NCBI GenBank assembly: GCA_035798135.1
Contig: JAPFBR010000001.1
Location: 124,001 to 188,000 of the forward strand
Length of the DNA: 64,000 nucleotides
Direction of reading: 5' to 3'
From: Sediminicola sp035798135
GTDB taxonomy: Bacteria > Bacteroidota > Bacteroidia > Flavobacteriales > Flavobacteriaceae
The translations under genes were made by a program, and so were the position numbers. How positions within the stretch are numbered: position 1 is the stretch's first letter; each line of letters opens with the position of its first letter. Shown here in pieces: positions 17,398-26,186 of the stretch. Below the pieces are notes generated by a model, which saw only the letters and a list, made by a program, of their open reading frames with translations, did not search any database and was not told where the DNA came from.

Positions 17398-18159
17398 ATG
17401 AACAAAAAACGCATCTTATTAAAAATTGGCACCAATACCTTAACCAAGGAAACGGACCAGATTTCTAGGGGTAAAATTGAGGATATTGCCCGTCAGATAG
17501 CAACATTAAAAGAACAATACGAATTTATAATTGTTAGTTCCGGTGCCATCGCCGCCGCAAGGCAGTTCGTGAAATTGGAGTACAATGGGGCCGAAATCAA
17601 TGTTAAACAAGCTTTGGCAGCCATTGGCCAACCCCACTTAATGCGTATTTTTCAGGAAAATTTCAGGGAATTGGGGCTGTTGACCTCACAATGCCTACTG
17701 TCCTATTCTGATTTTGAAAAGGAGGCTTCCAAGGTCAACATATGCAATACCATCAATGTCCTTGTAAGCAACAACTTCATTCCTATTATCAATGAGAATG
17801 ATACCGTGGCCACTGACGAAATACAGTTTGGTGACAATGATAAGTTAGCCGCGCTCACAGCGGCCCTAATAAAAGCGGATCTATTGATTATAGCAACGAA
17901 TACCAATGGCATTTACACCAAGGAGTCCCTAGATAACAATAGACCTGAAACCATAAAGACGGTTACTAACCTAGGAGAATTACAAAGGGAGGTAAGCGGC
18001 CTTAAATCCTCTCAAGGGACCGGAGGCATGCAATCGAAGATTGAGGCGGCCACCATTGCCAAAGAAGCCAATATTGAAACTTGGATCGTAAATGGCCTCA
18101 AAGAAAATTTTATAATCGATGCCTTGAACAATAAGAGCAATTTTACCAAAATAAAATAA
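17398..18159 (+). CDS. proB: Glutamate 5-kinase, short form without PUA domain
   Basis: 253 residues from ATG 17398; the open frame extends to a GTG at 17377, but KKRILLKIGTNTLT is the standard beginning. It is an amino-acid-kinase fold with IIVSSGAIAAA, the substrate loop NENDTVATDEIQFGDNDKLAAL, and GTGGMQSKIEAA. The typical C-terminal PUA domain (total about 370 residues) is absent, giving the short form. It phosphorylates glutamate for proline synthesis. The usual partner proA is not adjacent: only 55 bases separate argD from proB, and they contain no coding remnant I can recognise. Confidence 0.92.
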   Translation: MNKKRILLKIGTNTLTKETDQISRGKIEDIARQIATLKEQYEFIIVSSGAIAAARQFVKLEYNGAEINVKQALAAIGQPHLMRIFQENFRELGLLTSQCLLSYSDFEKEASKVNICNTINVLVSNNFIPIINENDTVATDEIQFGDNDKLAALTAALIKADLLIIATNTNGIYTKESLDNNRPETIKTVTNLGELQREVSGLKSSQGTGGMQSKIEAATIAKEANIETWIVNGLKENFIIDALNNKSNFTKIK

Positions 18160-18164
18160 AAGAC

Positions 18165-19106
18165 ATGTTACATTACCTATCCCTTAAAGATATTGACTCA
18201 TTGCCCAATTGGGTGGAAGAGGCGAGGTCCCTAAAAAAAGATCCAAAACAGCATAAAGGCTTGGGAAAAGACAAGACCTTAGGCTTGCTATTTTTTAACA
18301 ATAGCCTAAGGACCCGTTTGAGCACTCAAAAAGCAGCCATGAACTTGGGAATGGAAGTCATTGTCATGAATTTTGGTAGTGAAGGATGGGCTTTGGAATA
18401 TGGGGATGGGGCTATAATGGACCAAGGATCCTCCGAACATGTCAAAGAAGCCGCCCAGGTGATTTCCCAGTATTGTGATATCATAGGCATCAGGGCCTTT
18501 GCTACCCTTACCAATAAGGAGGAAGATGAATCCGAATTGGTATTGGAATCATTTAAAAAATATGCCACAGTGCCCATTCTAAATATGGAAAGTTCCGTTG
18601 GCCATCCGCTACAGGCTTTGGCCGATGCCATTACCTTGGCCGAAAACAATACCAAACCCAAACCTAAAATTGTGCTTTCCTGGGCACCACATCCCAAGGC
18701 CCTGCCCCATGCAGTGGCCAATTCCTTTGTGGAAATGATGCAGCGCCAAGAAGCAGATTTTGTGATTACCCACCCAAAAGGATATGAGTTGAATGAAATA
18801 ATAACAAAAGGGTGCACTATTGAATATGATCAGGAAAAAGCCTTGGAAAATGCGGATTTTGTGTACGTCAAAAACTGGAGTAGTTATACCAATTATGGTC
18901 AGGTCGTCAACAAGGATTCCAATTGGACCATAAATTTAAATAAGTTGGGAAAAGCTAAATTTATGCATTGTCTGCCCGTTCGTAGGAACGTGGTCGTTGC
19001 AGATGAGGTTTTGGACAGTGGGCAATCATTGGTCATTGAACAGGCCAATAACAGAACTTATGCAGCCCAAATAGCACTTAAAAAAATATTGGAAAGCCTA
19101 TCTTAA
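18165..19106 (+). CDS. argF': N-acylornithine carbamoyltransferase (acetyl- or succinylornithine type)
   Basis: 313 residues. The carbamoyl-phosphate motif reads SLRTRLST in place of the STRTR of ordinary ornithine carbamoyltransferase; other landmarks are SSVGHPLQALADAITLAE, TWAPHP-like SWAPHPKALPHAVANSF and MHCLPVRRNV. This is the Bacteroidetes/Xanthomonas type that carbamoylates N-acylornithine, so the acyl group is removed after this step by ArgE. The protein resembles the Bacteroides fragilis succinylornithine enzyme in overall pattern; which acyl group is used here cannot be decided by eye. It starts 5 bases after proB. Confidence 0.9.
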   Translation: MLHYLSLKDIDSLPNWVEEARSLKKDPKQHKGLGKDKTLGLLFFNNSLRTRLSTQKAAMNLGMEVIVMNFGSEGWALEYGDGAIMDQGSSEHVKEAAQVISQYCDIIGIRAFATLTNKEEDESELVLESFKKYATVPILNMESSVGHPLQALADAITLAENNTKPKPKIVLSWAPHPKALPHAVANSFVEMMQRQEADFVITHPKGYELNEIITKGCTIEYDQEKALENADFVYVKNWSSYTNYGQVVNKDSNWTINLNKLGKAKFMHCLPVRRNVVVADEVLDSGQSLVIEQANNRTYAAQIALKKILESLS

Positions 19107-19115
19107 TACGAATAA

Positions 19116-19895
19116 ATGAAACAAAAATTATCCATAATCAAAATAGGGGGAAACGTTATAGAAGATGAGATTCAGCTATCCAAGTTTCTCAGCTCTTTTT
19201 CAAAAATGGAGGGTCTCAAAATCTTGGTTCATGGCGGCGGTAAACTGGCCACACAATTGGCAGAAAAACTTGGAATTCCATCTCAAGTAATTGGGGGTAG
19301 GAGAATTACTGATGAGGAAGGATTAAAGATCATCACCATGGTCTATGGCGGTCTTGCCAACAAAAATATTGTAGCCCAGTTACAGGCCAACAAATGCAAT
19401 GCCATAGGACTAAGTGGCGCTGACGGTGACACCATACAAGCCCATAAACGACCGGTTAAGACCTTAGATTACGGCTTTGCGGGTGATGTAGATGGTGTTA
19501 ATGCCAACACCATAAATGCGCTCCTAACGTCCGGGCTAGTCCCTGTATTCTGTGCCATTACCCATGATGGAAAAGGGCAATTGTTAAATACGAATGCAGA
19601 CACTATCGCTTCAGAAATAGCTATTGGCATGAGCGACCTTTATGAAACCACCATGTATTACTGCTTTGAAAAAAAAGGTGTCCTACTAGATATTTCAAAT
19701 GAAAATTCTGTTGTTAAGCATATAGATACCAAGTCCTACCAAGAGCTACTAGATCAAAATATTATTGCGGATGGCATGCTTCCCAAATTGGAAAATTGCT
19801 TTCATGCGCTAAACAAAAAAGTCCACAAGGTGTGCATTGGGGATATTTCCATGTTACAGCCTAAAGAGACCACATATACCACCATTACATTATGA
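19116..19895 (+). CDS. argB: N-acetylglutamate kinase
   Basis: 259 residues of the amino-acid-kinase family: IIKIGGNVIEDE, LVHGGGKLATQLAEKLGI, GLSGADGDTI and LNTNADTIASEIAIG. It phosphorylates N-acylglutamate. The length matches the short, Escherichia coli-like form that lacks the N-terminal helix found in arginine-inhibited enzymes (about 295 residues or more), suggesting that this kinase is not the feedback point. It overlaps argE by 4 bases (ATGA). Confidence 0.93.
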   Translation: MKQKLSIIKIGGNVIEDEIQLSKFLSSFSKMEGLKILVHGGGKLATQLAEKLGIPSQVIGGRRITDEEGLKIITMVYGGLANKNIVAQLQANKCNAIGLSGADGDTIQAHKRPVKTLDYGFAGDVDGVNANTINALLTSGLVPVFCAITHDGKGQLLNTNADTIASEIAIGMSDLYETTMYYCFEKKGVLLDISNENSVVKHIDTKSYQELLDQNIIADGMLPKLENCFHALNKKVHKVCIGDISMLQPKETTYTTITL

Positions 19896-20962
19896 CCATG
19901 GAACAGAAACAACTTTCAACAAGGGCAATTGCATTATTACAGCAGTTGATCTCTATACAATCTTTTTCTTCCGAAGAGGACAAAACTGCCGATGCAATTG
20001 TAGCATGGTTCGAATCCTTTAATATCTCCTTTAAAAGGGAGAAGAACAATGTGTACGCTTTCAATAAATATTATGACGATAGCAAACCTACCTTGTTGCT
20101 AAATTCCCACCACGATACTGTTAAACCTAATTCGGCATATACCAAGGATCCCTTTCATGCACATATTGAGGATGGAAAATTATATGGCCTTGGAAGCAAT
20201 GATGCAGGTGGATGTTTGGTATCCCTGATAGCGACTTTCACCCACTTCTACGAGAAGAAAGACCTTAACCACAATATCATCATTGTCGCTTCTGCGGAAG
20301 AAGAAAGCTCTGGACCAAATGGCCTGAACAGCATGCTCCGTATTCTACCACATATTGATGTTGCCATTGTTGGGGAACCAACTTTGATGAACCTTGCCAT
20401 TGCTGAAAAAGGATTGGTGGTTTTTGATGCTGAAGTAAAAGGGACCCCCTCTCATGCGGCACATCCGAACAACGATAATTCCATATACAATACCATTGAA
20501 GTTCTACAGTGGTTTCAAAACTATTCCTTTGAAAAGGTCTCCGAAGCCCTAGGGGAGGTAAAAATGACGGTTACCCAAATTAATGCGGGCAACCAACACA
20601 ATGTGGTGCCGGCAAAGGTAGACTTGGTCGTGGATGTTCGGGTGAACGACCGCTATAGCAATAAGGAGATCGCCGATATATTGACTAAGGTAGCCCCTTG
20701 TGAAATGAAGGCCCGCTCCCTAAGGTTAAATTCCTCTTCCATTGACAAAAATCATCCCTTAGTGCAATCGGGAATCAATTTGGGAAGAAGTACCTACGGC
20801 TCTCCAACCCTATCCGATCAGGCGGCTTTGAGCTGTCAATCCTTAAAATTGGGACCAGGTGACAGTACCAGATCCCATTCTGCGGATGAATTTATCTATG
20901 TGAACGAGATTGAAGAAGGCATAGATTTGTATATTAAGATTTTAGAAGGATTCCTGCACTAA
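19892..20962 (+). CDS. argE: M20 family N-acylornithine/N-acylcitrulline deacylase
   Basis: 356 residues of the M20 zinc peptidase family. Metal ligands and catalytic residues are in place: NSHHDTVKP, GLGSNDAGG, SAEEESSGPNG (Glu pair) and the C-terminal SHSADEF. A dimerisation domain with GTPSHAAHP lies between. In a pathway that uses N-acylornithine carbamoyltransferase, the substrate should be N-acylcitrulline, releasing citrulline for argG. This is inferred from the company of argF'. The start overlaps the argB stop by 4 bases. Confidence 0.88.
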   Translation: MTMEQKQLSTRAIALLQQLISIQSFSSEEDKTADAIVAWFESFNISFKREKNNVYAFNKYYDDSKPTLLLNSHHDTVKPNSAYTKDPFHAHIEDGKLYGLGSNDAGGCLVSLIATFTHFYEKKDLNHNIIIVASAEEESSGPNGLNSMLRILPHIDVAIVGEPTLMNLAIAEKGLVVFDAEVKGTPSHAAHPNNDNSIYNTIEVLQWFQNYSFEKVSEALGEVKMTVTQINAGNQHNVVPAKVDLVVDVRVNDRYSNKEIADILTKVAPCEMKARSLRLNSSSIDKNHPLVQSGINLGRSTYGSPTLSDQAALSCQSLKLGPGDSTRSHSADEFIYVNEIEEGIDLYIKILEGFLH

Positions 20963-21024
20963 TGATGCAGTAAAAACAATAATAGCTGGTTGAAGACCAA
21001 TCAAAAGCTAGAAATTATAAGCAT

Positions 21025-22296
21025 ATGAAACTCTGGGATAAAGGATTTAGCACAGATAAAAAAATTGATCATTTTACGGTAGGAAATGATAGGGAACTAG
21101 ATTTGGTATTGGCAAAATACGATGTCATCGCCTCCAAAGCGCATGCCAAAATGCTCGGCAAAATTGGATTGTTGACCCCTGAGGAGACCCAGGCATTATG
21201 CACCGAACTGGATCTAATCACCAAATCCATTGAAGAAGGAAAATTCACCATTGAAGACACCTTTGAGGATATGCATTCCAAAATAGAATACGTACTTACT
21301 GAAAAACTGGGGGATACAGGCAAAAAGATCCATACCGCACGATCTAGAAATGATCAGGTCTTGGTGGCCATGCACCTCTATTTAAAAAATGAGCTTTCCG
21401 AAATAAAGACAATGACCAGCGCATTGTTCGACCTTCTGTTAAAGTTGGCCGAACAGCACAAAGAAGTTTTGCTTCCTGGATATACCCATCTACAAATAGC
21501 TATGCCCTCTTCCTTCGGACTTTGGTTTTCCGCTTATGCGGAGAGTCTTGTGGACGATCTCTATTTTATTGATGCCGCTTATAAGGTAGCTGACCAAAAT
21601 CCTTTGGGGAGCGCCGCTGGATATGGTAGCTCTTTTCCCATAGATCGTAGCTTTACCACTAAGGAAATGGGGTTTGGGACCATGAAGTACAACGTAGTCG
21701 CTGCTCAAATGGGCCGCGGAAAGGTGGAAAAAGCCACAGCTTTTGGGATGAGCAGTATTGCTTCTACACTGTCAAAAATGGCCATGGACATCTGTTTGTA
21801 CATGAGCCAGAACTTTAATTTTATCTCCTTTCCCGATGAACTTACCACAGGTTCAAGCATCATGCCCCATAAAAAGAACCCAGACGTTTTTGAATTGGTC
21901 AGGGGAAAATGCAACAAGCTTCAGGCCGTGCCCAATCAACTTATTTTGATCACCAACAATTTGCCCAGTGGGTACCATAGGGATCTTCAATTGGTAAAAG
22001 AGGTCATCGTCCCGGCCATACAAGATTTAAAAGCGTGTTTGGAAATACTGACTTTCAGTTTAAAGGAAATAAAGGTAAACAAGGGCATCTTGGAAGACCC
22101 AAAATACGATTACCTATTTAGTGTGGATACCTTGAATGAATTGGTCTTGGCCGGAATGCCCTTTAGGGACGCTTATAAGAAGATGGGAATGGAAATCAAT
22201 GACGGAAATTTTACTCCAAAAAGGGATATTGAACATACCCACGAAGGTAGTTTGGGAAATCTCTGCTTAAAAGAGATCCGTAATAAAATGAAGTAG
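21025..22296 (+). CDS. argH: Argininosuccinate lyase
   Basis: 423 residues of the fumarase/aspartase superfamily, somewhat shorter than the ~460 of enterobacterial ArgH. The family signature GSSIMPHKKNPD is intact, with HTARSRNDQV and LPGYTHLQIA earlier. It splits argininosuccinate into arginine and fumarate. It lies 62 bases after argE and is the last gene before a strong terminator, so it closes the operon. Confidence 0.95.
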   Translation: MKLWDKGFSTDKKIDHFTVGNDRELDLVLAKYDVIASKAHAKMLGKIGLLTPEETQALCTELDLITKSIEEGKFTIEDTFEDMHSKIEYVLTEKLGDTGKKIHTARSRNDQVLVAMHLYLKNELSEIKTMTSALFDLLLKLAEQHKEVLLPGYTHLQIAMPSSFGLWFSAYAESLVDDLYFIDAAYKVADQNPLGSAAGYGSSFPIDRSFTTKEMGFGTMKYNVVAAQMGRGKVEKATAFGMSSIASTLSKMAMDICLYMSQNFNFISFPDELTTGSSIMPHKKNPDVFELVRGKCNKLQAVPNQLILITNNLPSGYHRDLQLVKEVIVPAIQDLKACLEILTFSLKEIKVNKGILEDPKYDYLFSVDTLNELVLAGMPFRDAYKKMGMEINDGNFTPKRDIEHTHEGSLGNLCLKEIRNKMK

Positions 22297-22314
22297 AACT
22301 CATGGGGTATCATT

Positions 22315-22348
22315 AAAAAAGGGGCCTAACATATGTTATGGCCCCTTT
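22315..22348. terminator. Bidirectional terminator between argH and the rluB-like gene
   Basis: An A-run (22315-22320) is followed by GGGGCC-TAAC-ATAT-GTTA-T-GGCCCC (22321-22345) and a short T-run. The stem pairs perfectly apart from one unpaired T. A/T tracts on both sides let it serve the arg operon (+) and the convergent pseudouridine synthase operon (-). Confidence 0.85.
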
Positions 22349-22370
22349 GTAATTTCCTGAGATTTATAAT

Positions 22371-23213
22371 CTATTTAATCGCACCCAAATTGATCACTTC
22401 CTGATCGGTAAGATATCTCCAATGTCCTCGGGGCAAATCTTTTTTGGTGAGTCCAGCATAGACCACACGGTCCAATTTTTCAACCTCATAACCCAGATGT
22501 TCAAATATTCTTTGGACAGCCTTGTTACGGGTACTGTGTATCTCTATCCCTACTTCACGCTTGGGAGAATTCTCTATATAACTTATTTCAGCCACCCTGA
22601 TCACACTCTCTTCAATGGTGACACCTGCTTCAATAGCCTTTAAGTCCTCGAACTTCAAGTTTTTGTCCAGTACAACGTGGTATATCTTTCTCAACCCATT
22701 CTGAGGACGGGCCAAACGTTTGGCCATTTCACCATCATTGGTAAAAAGAATCAATCCAGTATCGTCTTTATCAAGGCGACCGATGGGGGATATTTTGGAT
22801 TTTGAGGCATTCAAAACCAACTGCATTGCAGACCGTCTCCCTCTTGAATCCGTTGCTATGGTCACAAAGTCCTTGGGCTTGTTTAAAAGAACATATTCCT
22901 TTTTCTCTGGGCTCAACAACCTGCCATCAAACTTGACTACATCGGTAAGTTTTACCTTATAGCCCATTTCCGTAATCGGTTTCCCATTTACACTAACATT
23001 CCCTGAGGCAATATAAATATCGGCATCCCTTCTGGAACACACTCCTGAGTTGGCCACGTATTTGTTCAAACGAAGTACATTGGGATCAGAAGGTTTCTTA
23101 TCCCCTTCGGATTTTCTTTTTATAGGTGCATTTCCCCTAGAAAAGCTCTTTTTCTTAAAACCTTCTCCTCTTCCTGAAGCTTTCCCATCTCTATTGTCAT
23201 CTGACCTTCCCAT
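22371..23213 (-). CDS. rRNA pseudouridine synthase, RsuA/RluB family
   Basis: 280 residues. A basic, low-complexity N-terminal tail (1-44, rich in Lys, Arg, Gly, Ser) precedes an S4 RNA-binding domain (LRLNKYVANSGVCSRRDAD, about 47-65) and the catalytic domain with GRLDKDDTGLILFTNDG, where Asp148 is the catalytic residue. It converts specific uridines of rRNA to pseudouridine; RluB-like enzymes act on 23S helix 80-93 sites. It is the last gene on the minus strand before the terminator; its own promoter is at 23240-23272. Confidence 0.9.
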   Translation of the reverse strand: MGRSDDNRDGKASGRGEGFKKKSFSRGNAPIKRKSEGDKKPSDPNVLRLNKYVANSGVCSRRDADIYIASGNVSVNGKPITEMGYKVKLTDVVKFDGRLLSPEKKEYVLLNKPKDFVTIATDSRGRRSAMQLVLNASKSKISPIGRLDKDDTGLILFTNDGEMAKRLARPQNGLRKIYHVVLDKNLKFEDLKAIEAGVTIEESVIRVAEISYIENSPKREVGIEIHSTRNKAVQRIFEHLGYEVEKLDRVVYAGLTKKDLPRGHWRYLTDQEVINLGAIK

Positions 23214-23239
23214 ACGTATTATCTACAAAAATATTTGCA

Positions 23240-23272
23240 CAAAGGTACAAAGGAATTTCAGGATTTCAGCAA
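23240..23272 (-). promoter_or_regulatory. Promoter of the pseudouridine synthase gene
   Basis: Read on the minus strand: TTG at 23272-23270 and TACCTTTG at 23247-23240, 22 bases apart, matching the Bacteroidetes -33/-7 pattern. Start codon at 23213. Confidence 0.5.
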
Positions 23273-23310
23273 TTACCTTTTATATAGTTGTTTAAGGGGA
23301 ACAAAGTCAA

Positions 23311-24261
23311 TTAATCCTTGAAATCTACGGTAGATTGACGCTCTCTATTCACATAAAGTTTCGTGACATCGGGCCTTGAATAATGCCCTGATGGATCAAA
23401 ATTTTGGCGTTCTTCATATACCCTATTAAAATCTAAAGTTTGGTAGATCAATCCCTCCTTATCTACCACAGGTTCCAAAATCCATTCTCCATCTGGACCA
23501 GCAATACACGAACCCCCATTTCCTAAAACATCAGGCGACTTTTCCAATATTTCATTTAAATAGGGGGTATCTTTTGGGAAATCATCCTTTTTCATCAATG
23601 AACCAACGGAAATCACAAAACTCCTAGATTCCCTCGCTATAAACCTAGTAATATCTCTAGTATTCAATTCATTGCCTGGCCAAACTGCTATATGTAAATT
23701 TTCCCCTTGACCGTAAAGTGCAGCCCTTGGTAATGGCATCCAATTTTCCCAACAATTAAGTCCACCAACCGTGAATTGTTTTAAGGAGTGTACTTGAAGA
23801 CCATTCCCATCACCCTGTGCCCATGTCAACCTTTCGTCATAGGTAGGTTGCAATTTTCTATGGACAGACTTGATCTCTCCCAATGCATTAATATAGACTA
23901 ATGAACAATAAATACTATGGCCTCCCCTATCCTTGGCACGCTCTATAATCCCCAGATAAATGGCTAACTTATATTCTCTTGCCAAATGGCAAATAGAATC
24001 CAATTCTCCTGCTTCTATCTGTATGGCATTCCGCACGTAATGAGCGTGTAATTCCTTGTTTACCTTTAAATCCCATGCAGCTCCATTGGTCAGGGCCAAC
24101 CAAAATGGATACCCAGGCAAAAGTGCCTCTCCAAAAACCACTAGTTCTGCTTTATTGGAGGATGCCTCTAGGAGCGTATCCTCAATTTTCTTAAGGGTCG
24201 CCTTCTTGTTCAACCAGACAGGACTTATTTGAGCTAGGGCGACTTTTAGTAAGTTTTCCAT
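23311..24261 (-). CDS. Nitrilase-family carbon-nitrogen hydrolase
   Basis: 316 residues of the nitrilase superfamily. The catalytic triad is readable: Glu45 in FGEALLPGYPFW, Lys136 in HRKLQPTYDERL, Cys170 in GGLNCWENWMPLPR. The motif around the Cys is that of true nitrilases (branch 1) rather than amidases or beta-ureidopropionases, so hydrolysis of an organic nitrile to acid and ammonia is expected. Its ATG overlaps the stop of the upstream prenyltransferase by one base (TAATG), so it is part of the isoprenoid gene string, although no functional link is obvious. Confidence 0.85.
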   Translation of the reverse strand: MENLLKVALAQISPVWLNKKATLKKIEDTLLEASSNKAELVVFGEALLPGYPFWLALTNGAAWDLKVNKELHAHYVRNAIQIEAGELDSICHLAREYKLAIYLGIIERAKDRGGHSIYCSLVYINALGEIKSVHRKLQPTYDERLTWAQGDGNGLQVHSLKQFTVGGLNCWENWMPLPRAALYGQGENLHIAVWPGNELNTRDITRFIARESRSFVISVGSLMKKDDFPKDTPYLNEILEKSPDVLGNGGSCIAGPDGEWILEPVVDKEGLIYQTLDFNRVYEERQNFDPSGHYSRPDVTKLYVNRERQSTVDFKD

Positions 24262-25166
24262 TATAATATTCTGTTTAAAACCAGATCAATATCGATCAAT
24301 AAAATACTAAAAACACCTACTATGATGATCAATTTTAGAATATTATGGAGCCAGACATAGTGCATCTTATTGCTTGATTTCCATAACAACAACAAAAACA
24401 ACAGAAGAAGTACAATAGCCCCTATAAAATAGATGTACATATATCCTACATCAAATGAGGTAATCAGTAAAATAGAGGGCACTAAGGTAAGCGCTATCAA
24501 TACACTGATCCCAGTCTTGGAAAACAGCTCCCCGTATAAAATAGGAATGGTTTTATAGTTTTGGGCCAAATCTCCGGCCATATTCTCCATATCCTTGATC
24601 ATCTCCCTGGCCAGTATCAATAAAAAGAGAAAAATGGCATGCACGAAGATATGTGCTTCGAAATTTTTGTAATGCACAAAAACGATAAAGAAAGGGGTAA
24701 TTGCAAGAACGGCAGATACCATATTTCCCGCAAAAGGCACTTTCTTCAATTTATGGGAGTATAACCAAATGCCAAAAATGTATGCCGAAAAAAAGACAAC
24801 TGCCTTAAATGAAACATAACTGGCTAAAAAAACAGCTAGAAAATTGAGGACAAAATAAGTCGTTAACTTGGTACGCTGACTTACCAAACGATCCAGCATC
24901 GTTTTTCTGGGTTTGTTGATCAAATCTTTTTCTGCATCATAAAAATTGTTGATGATATACCCGCCTGCAATAACCAAGGCAGAAGCTGTGACCAAAACAA
25001 ACAGATTGATGTCGAACACCACTCTCCTAAGGGGAAGATCAGGTGCTAAAATATATATTGAGGCTAAATATTGGGCCAATACAATCATTAGTATATTGTA
25101 TCCCCTAACTACGGAAACAAGACTCAAGATCTTTAATAAAAGGAGCTTGTTCTTTCTACTAAGCAT
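24261..25166 (-). CDS. UbiA-family prenyltransferase (geranylgeranylglycerol-phosphate type)
   Basis: 301 residues with 7-9 membrane spans. The two Asp-rich motifs that bind Mg-prenyl diphosphate are NNFYDAEKD (73-81) and REMIKDMENMAGD (187-199). In Bacteroidetes this branch is usually named for the archaeal enzyme that adds a second geranylgeranyl chain to geranylgeranylglyceryl phosphate. Genes for mevalonate kinase and diphosphomevalonate decarboxylase lie directly upstream, giving isoprenoid context. Other UbiA acceptors (quinone or aromatic) cannot be excluded. It starts 11 bases after the kinase gene. Confidence 0.8.
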   Translation of the reverse strand: MLSRKNKLLLLKILSLVSVVRGYNILMIVLAQYLASIYILAPDLPLRRVVFDINLFVLVTASALVIAGGYIINNFYDAEKDLINKPRKTMLDRLVSQRTKLTTYFVLNFLAVFLASYVSFKAVVFFSAYIFGIWLYSHKLKKVPFAGNMVSAVLAITPFFIVFVHYKNFEAHIFVHAIFLFLLILAREMIKDMENMAGDLAQNYKTIPILYGELFSKTGISVLIALTLVPSILLITSFDVGYMYIYFIGAIVLLLLFLLLLWKSSNKMHYVWLHNILKLIIIVGVFSILLIDIDLVLNRIL

Positions 25167-25177
25167 GTTTCAAAACC

Positions 25178-26116
25178 TTAGAAGTTATAGACCACTTCCA
25201 AATTATAGCCTTGTAATGCTTTTTTCGCTTTAGTGATGTCTTGGGTAAATCCTAGTATATAACCTCCCCCACCTGAGCCACAAAGTTTCAGGTAGTAGTC
25301 ATTGGTTTCTATACCATTTTTCCAAAGTTTGTGGAATTCTGCAGGAATCATGGGCTTAAAATTATCCAATACCACATTGGAAAGTTGCTTTATATTCCCA
25401 AAAAGAGATTTCATATTCCCACTGATAAAATCTTCAACGCAAGCGTCAGTGTGTTTAATGAACTGGTCTTTCAACATATTCCTAAAACCATCCTGCTTCA
25501 TTTGCTCCATGAATATTTGTACCATGGGAGCAGTTTCTCCGATGATACCACTATCCAATAAGAACACGGCTCCCGTTCCTTCTAAATTTTGGGAAGGGAT
25601 ACTGGTAGATTCTATATTATCTTTTGAATTTATTAGGATAGGTAGACTCAAATAACTGTTTAACGGATCCAATCCAGAAGATTTACCATGAAAGAAGGAC
25701 TCCATGGAACCAAAAATGGACTTTAGGGTAAGTAATTTTTCTCTGGTAAGATTTTCCAAAACCGTAATCTTCTCCATGGCGTACTTGTCATAAATGGCAG
25801 CCACTAGTGCCCCACTACTACCTACGCCATATCCTTGCGGTATGGAACTGTCAAAATACATCCCACTGGAAATATCTTTTTTTAAGGATACAAAGTCAAA
25901 TGTCACCAATTCTGGATTTTCAAGTTGCATTTGCTCCAAATAAACAGTGAATGTCCTTAGGCTTTCATTGGATTTCTTTGCAACATCCGTCAGGTTCTTA
26001 CCGGTTTTAAGGGCTCCTTTGAAGAAATTATAAGGAATAGAAAGACCTTTTGAGTCCTTAATAATCCCATATTCCCCAAATAGTAAAATTTTAGAGTAAA
26101 ATAATGGTCCTTTCAT
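25178..26116 (-). CDS. Mevalonate kinase-like GHMP kinase
   Basis: 312 residues of the GHMP kinase superfamily. The ATP-binding loop is IPQGYGVGSSGALVAA (near 93-108), motif 1 is LFGEYGIIKDSKG, and the C-terminal KLCGSGGGGYILGF is motif 3. It sits between a diphosphomevalonate decarboxylase and a prenyltransferase gene, so mevalonate is the natural substrate. It could alternatively be a phosphomevalonate kinase, since both are GHMP enzymes. Part of the minus-strand isoprenoid string, 70 bases downstream of the decarboxylase. Confidence 0.8.
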   Translation of the reverse strand: MKGPLFYSKILLFGEYGIIKDSKGLSIPYNFFKGALKTGKNLTDVAKKSNESLRTFTVYLEQMQLENPELVTFDFVSLKKDISSGMYFDSSIPQGYGVGSSGALVAAIYDKYAMEKITVLENLTREKLLTLKSIFGSMESFFHGKSSGLDPLNSYLSLPILINSKDNIESTSIPSQNLEGTGAVFLLDSGIIGETAPMVQIFMEQMKQDGFRNMLKDQFIKHTDACVEDFISGNMKSLFGNIKQLSNVVLDNFKPMIPAEFHKLWKNGIETNDYYLKLCGSGGGGYILGFTQDITKAKKALQGYNLEVVYNF

Positions 26117-26186
26117 AGCCTTTTTAAAAATTGGATCCTAAAACGATATACAAATAACGCCTTAATTCGCCAATAATGATATTAAT

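Noticed and set aside
18326..18817. 163-codon open frame antisense to argF'
   Set aside because: Shadow of a certain gene; rich in Ser/Ala runs caused by the codon bias of the opposite strand.
20963..21024. Small hairpin (TGGT...ACCA) before argH
   Set aside because: The stem is only four pairs with no T-run; too weak to call a terminator or attenuator.
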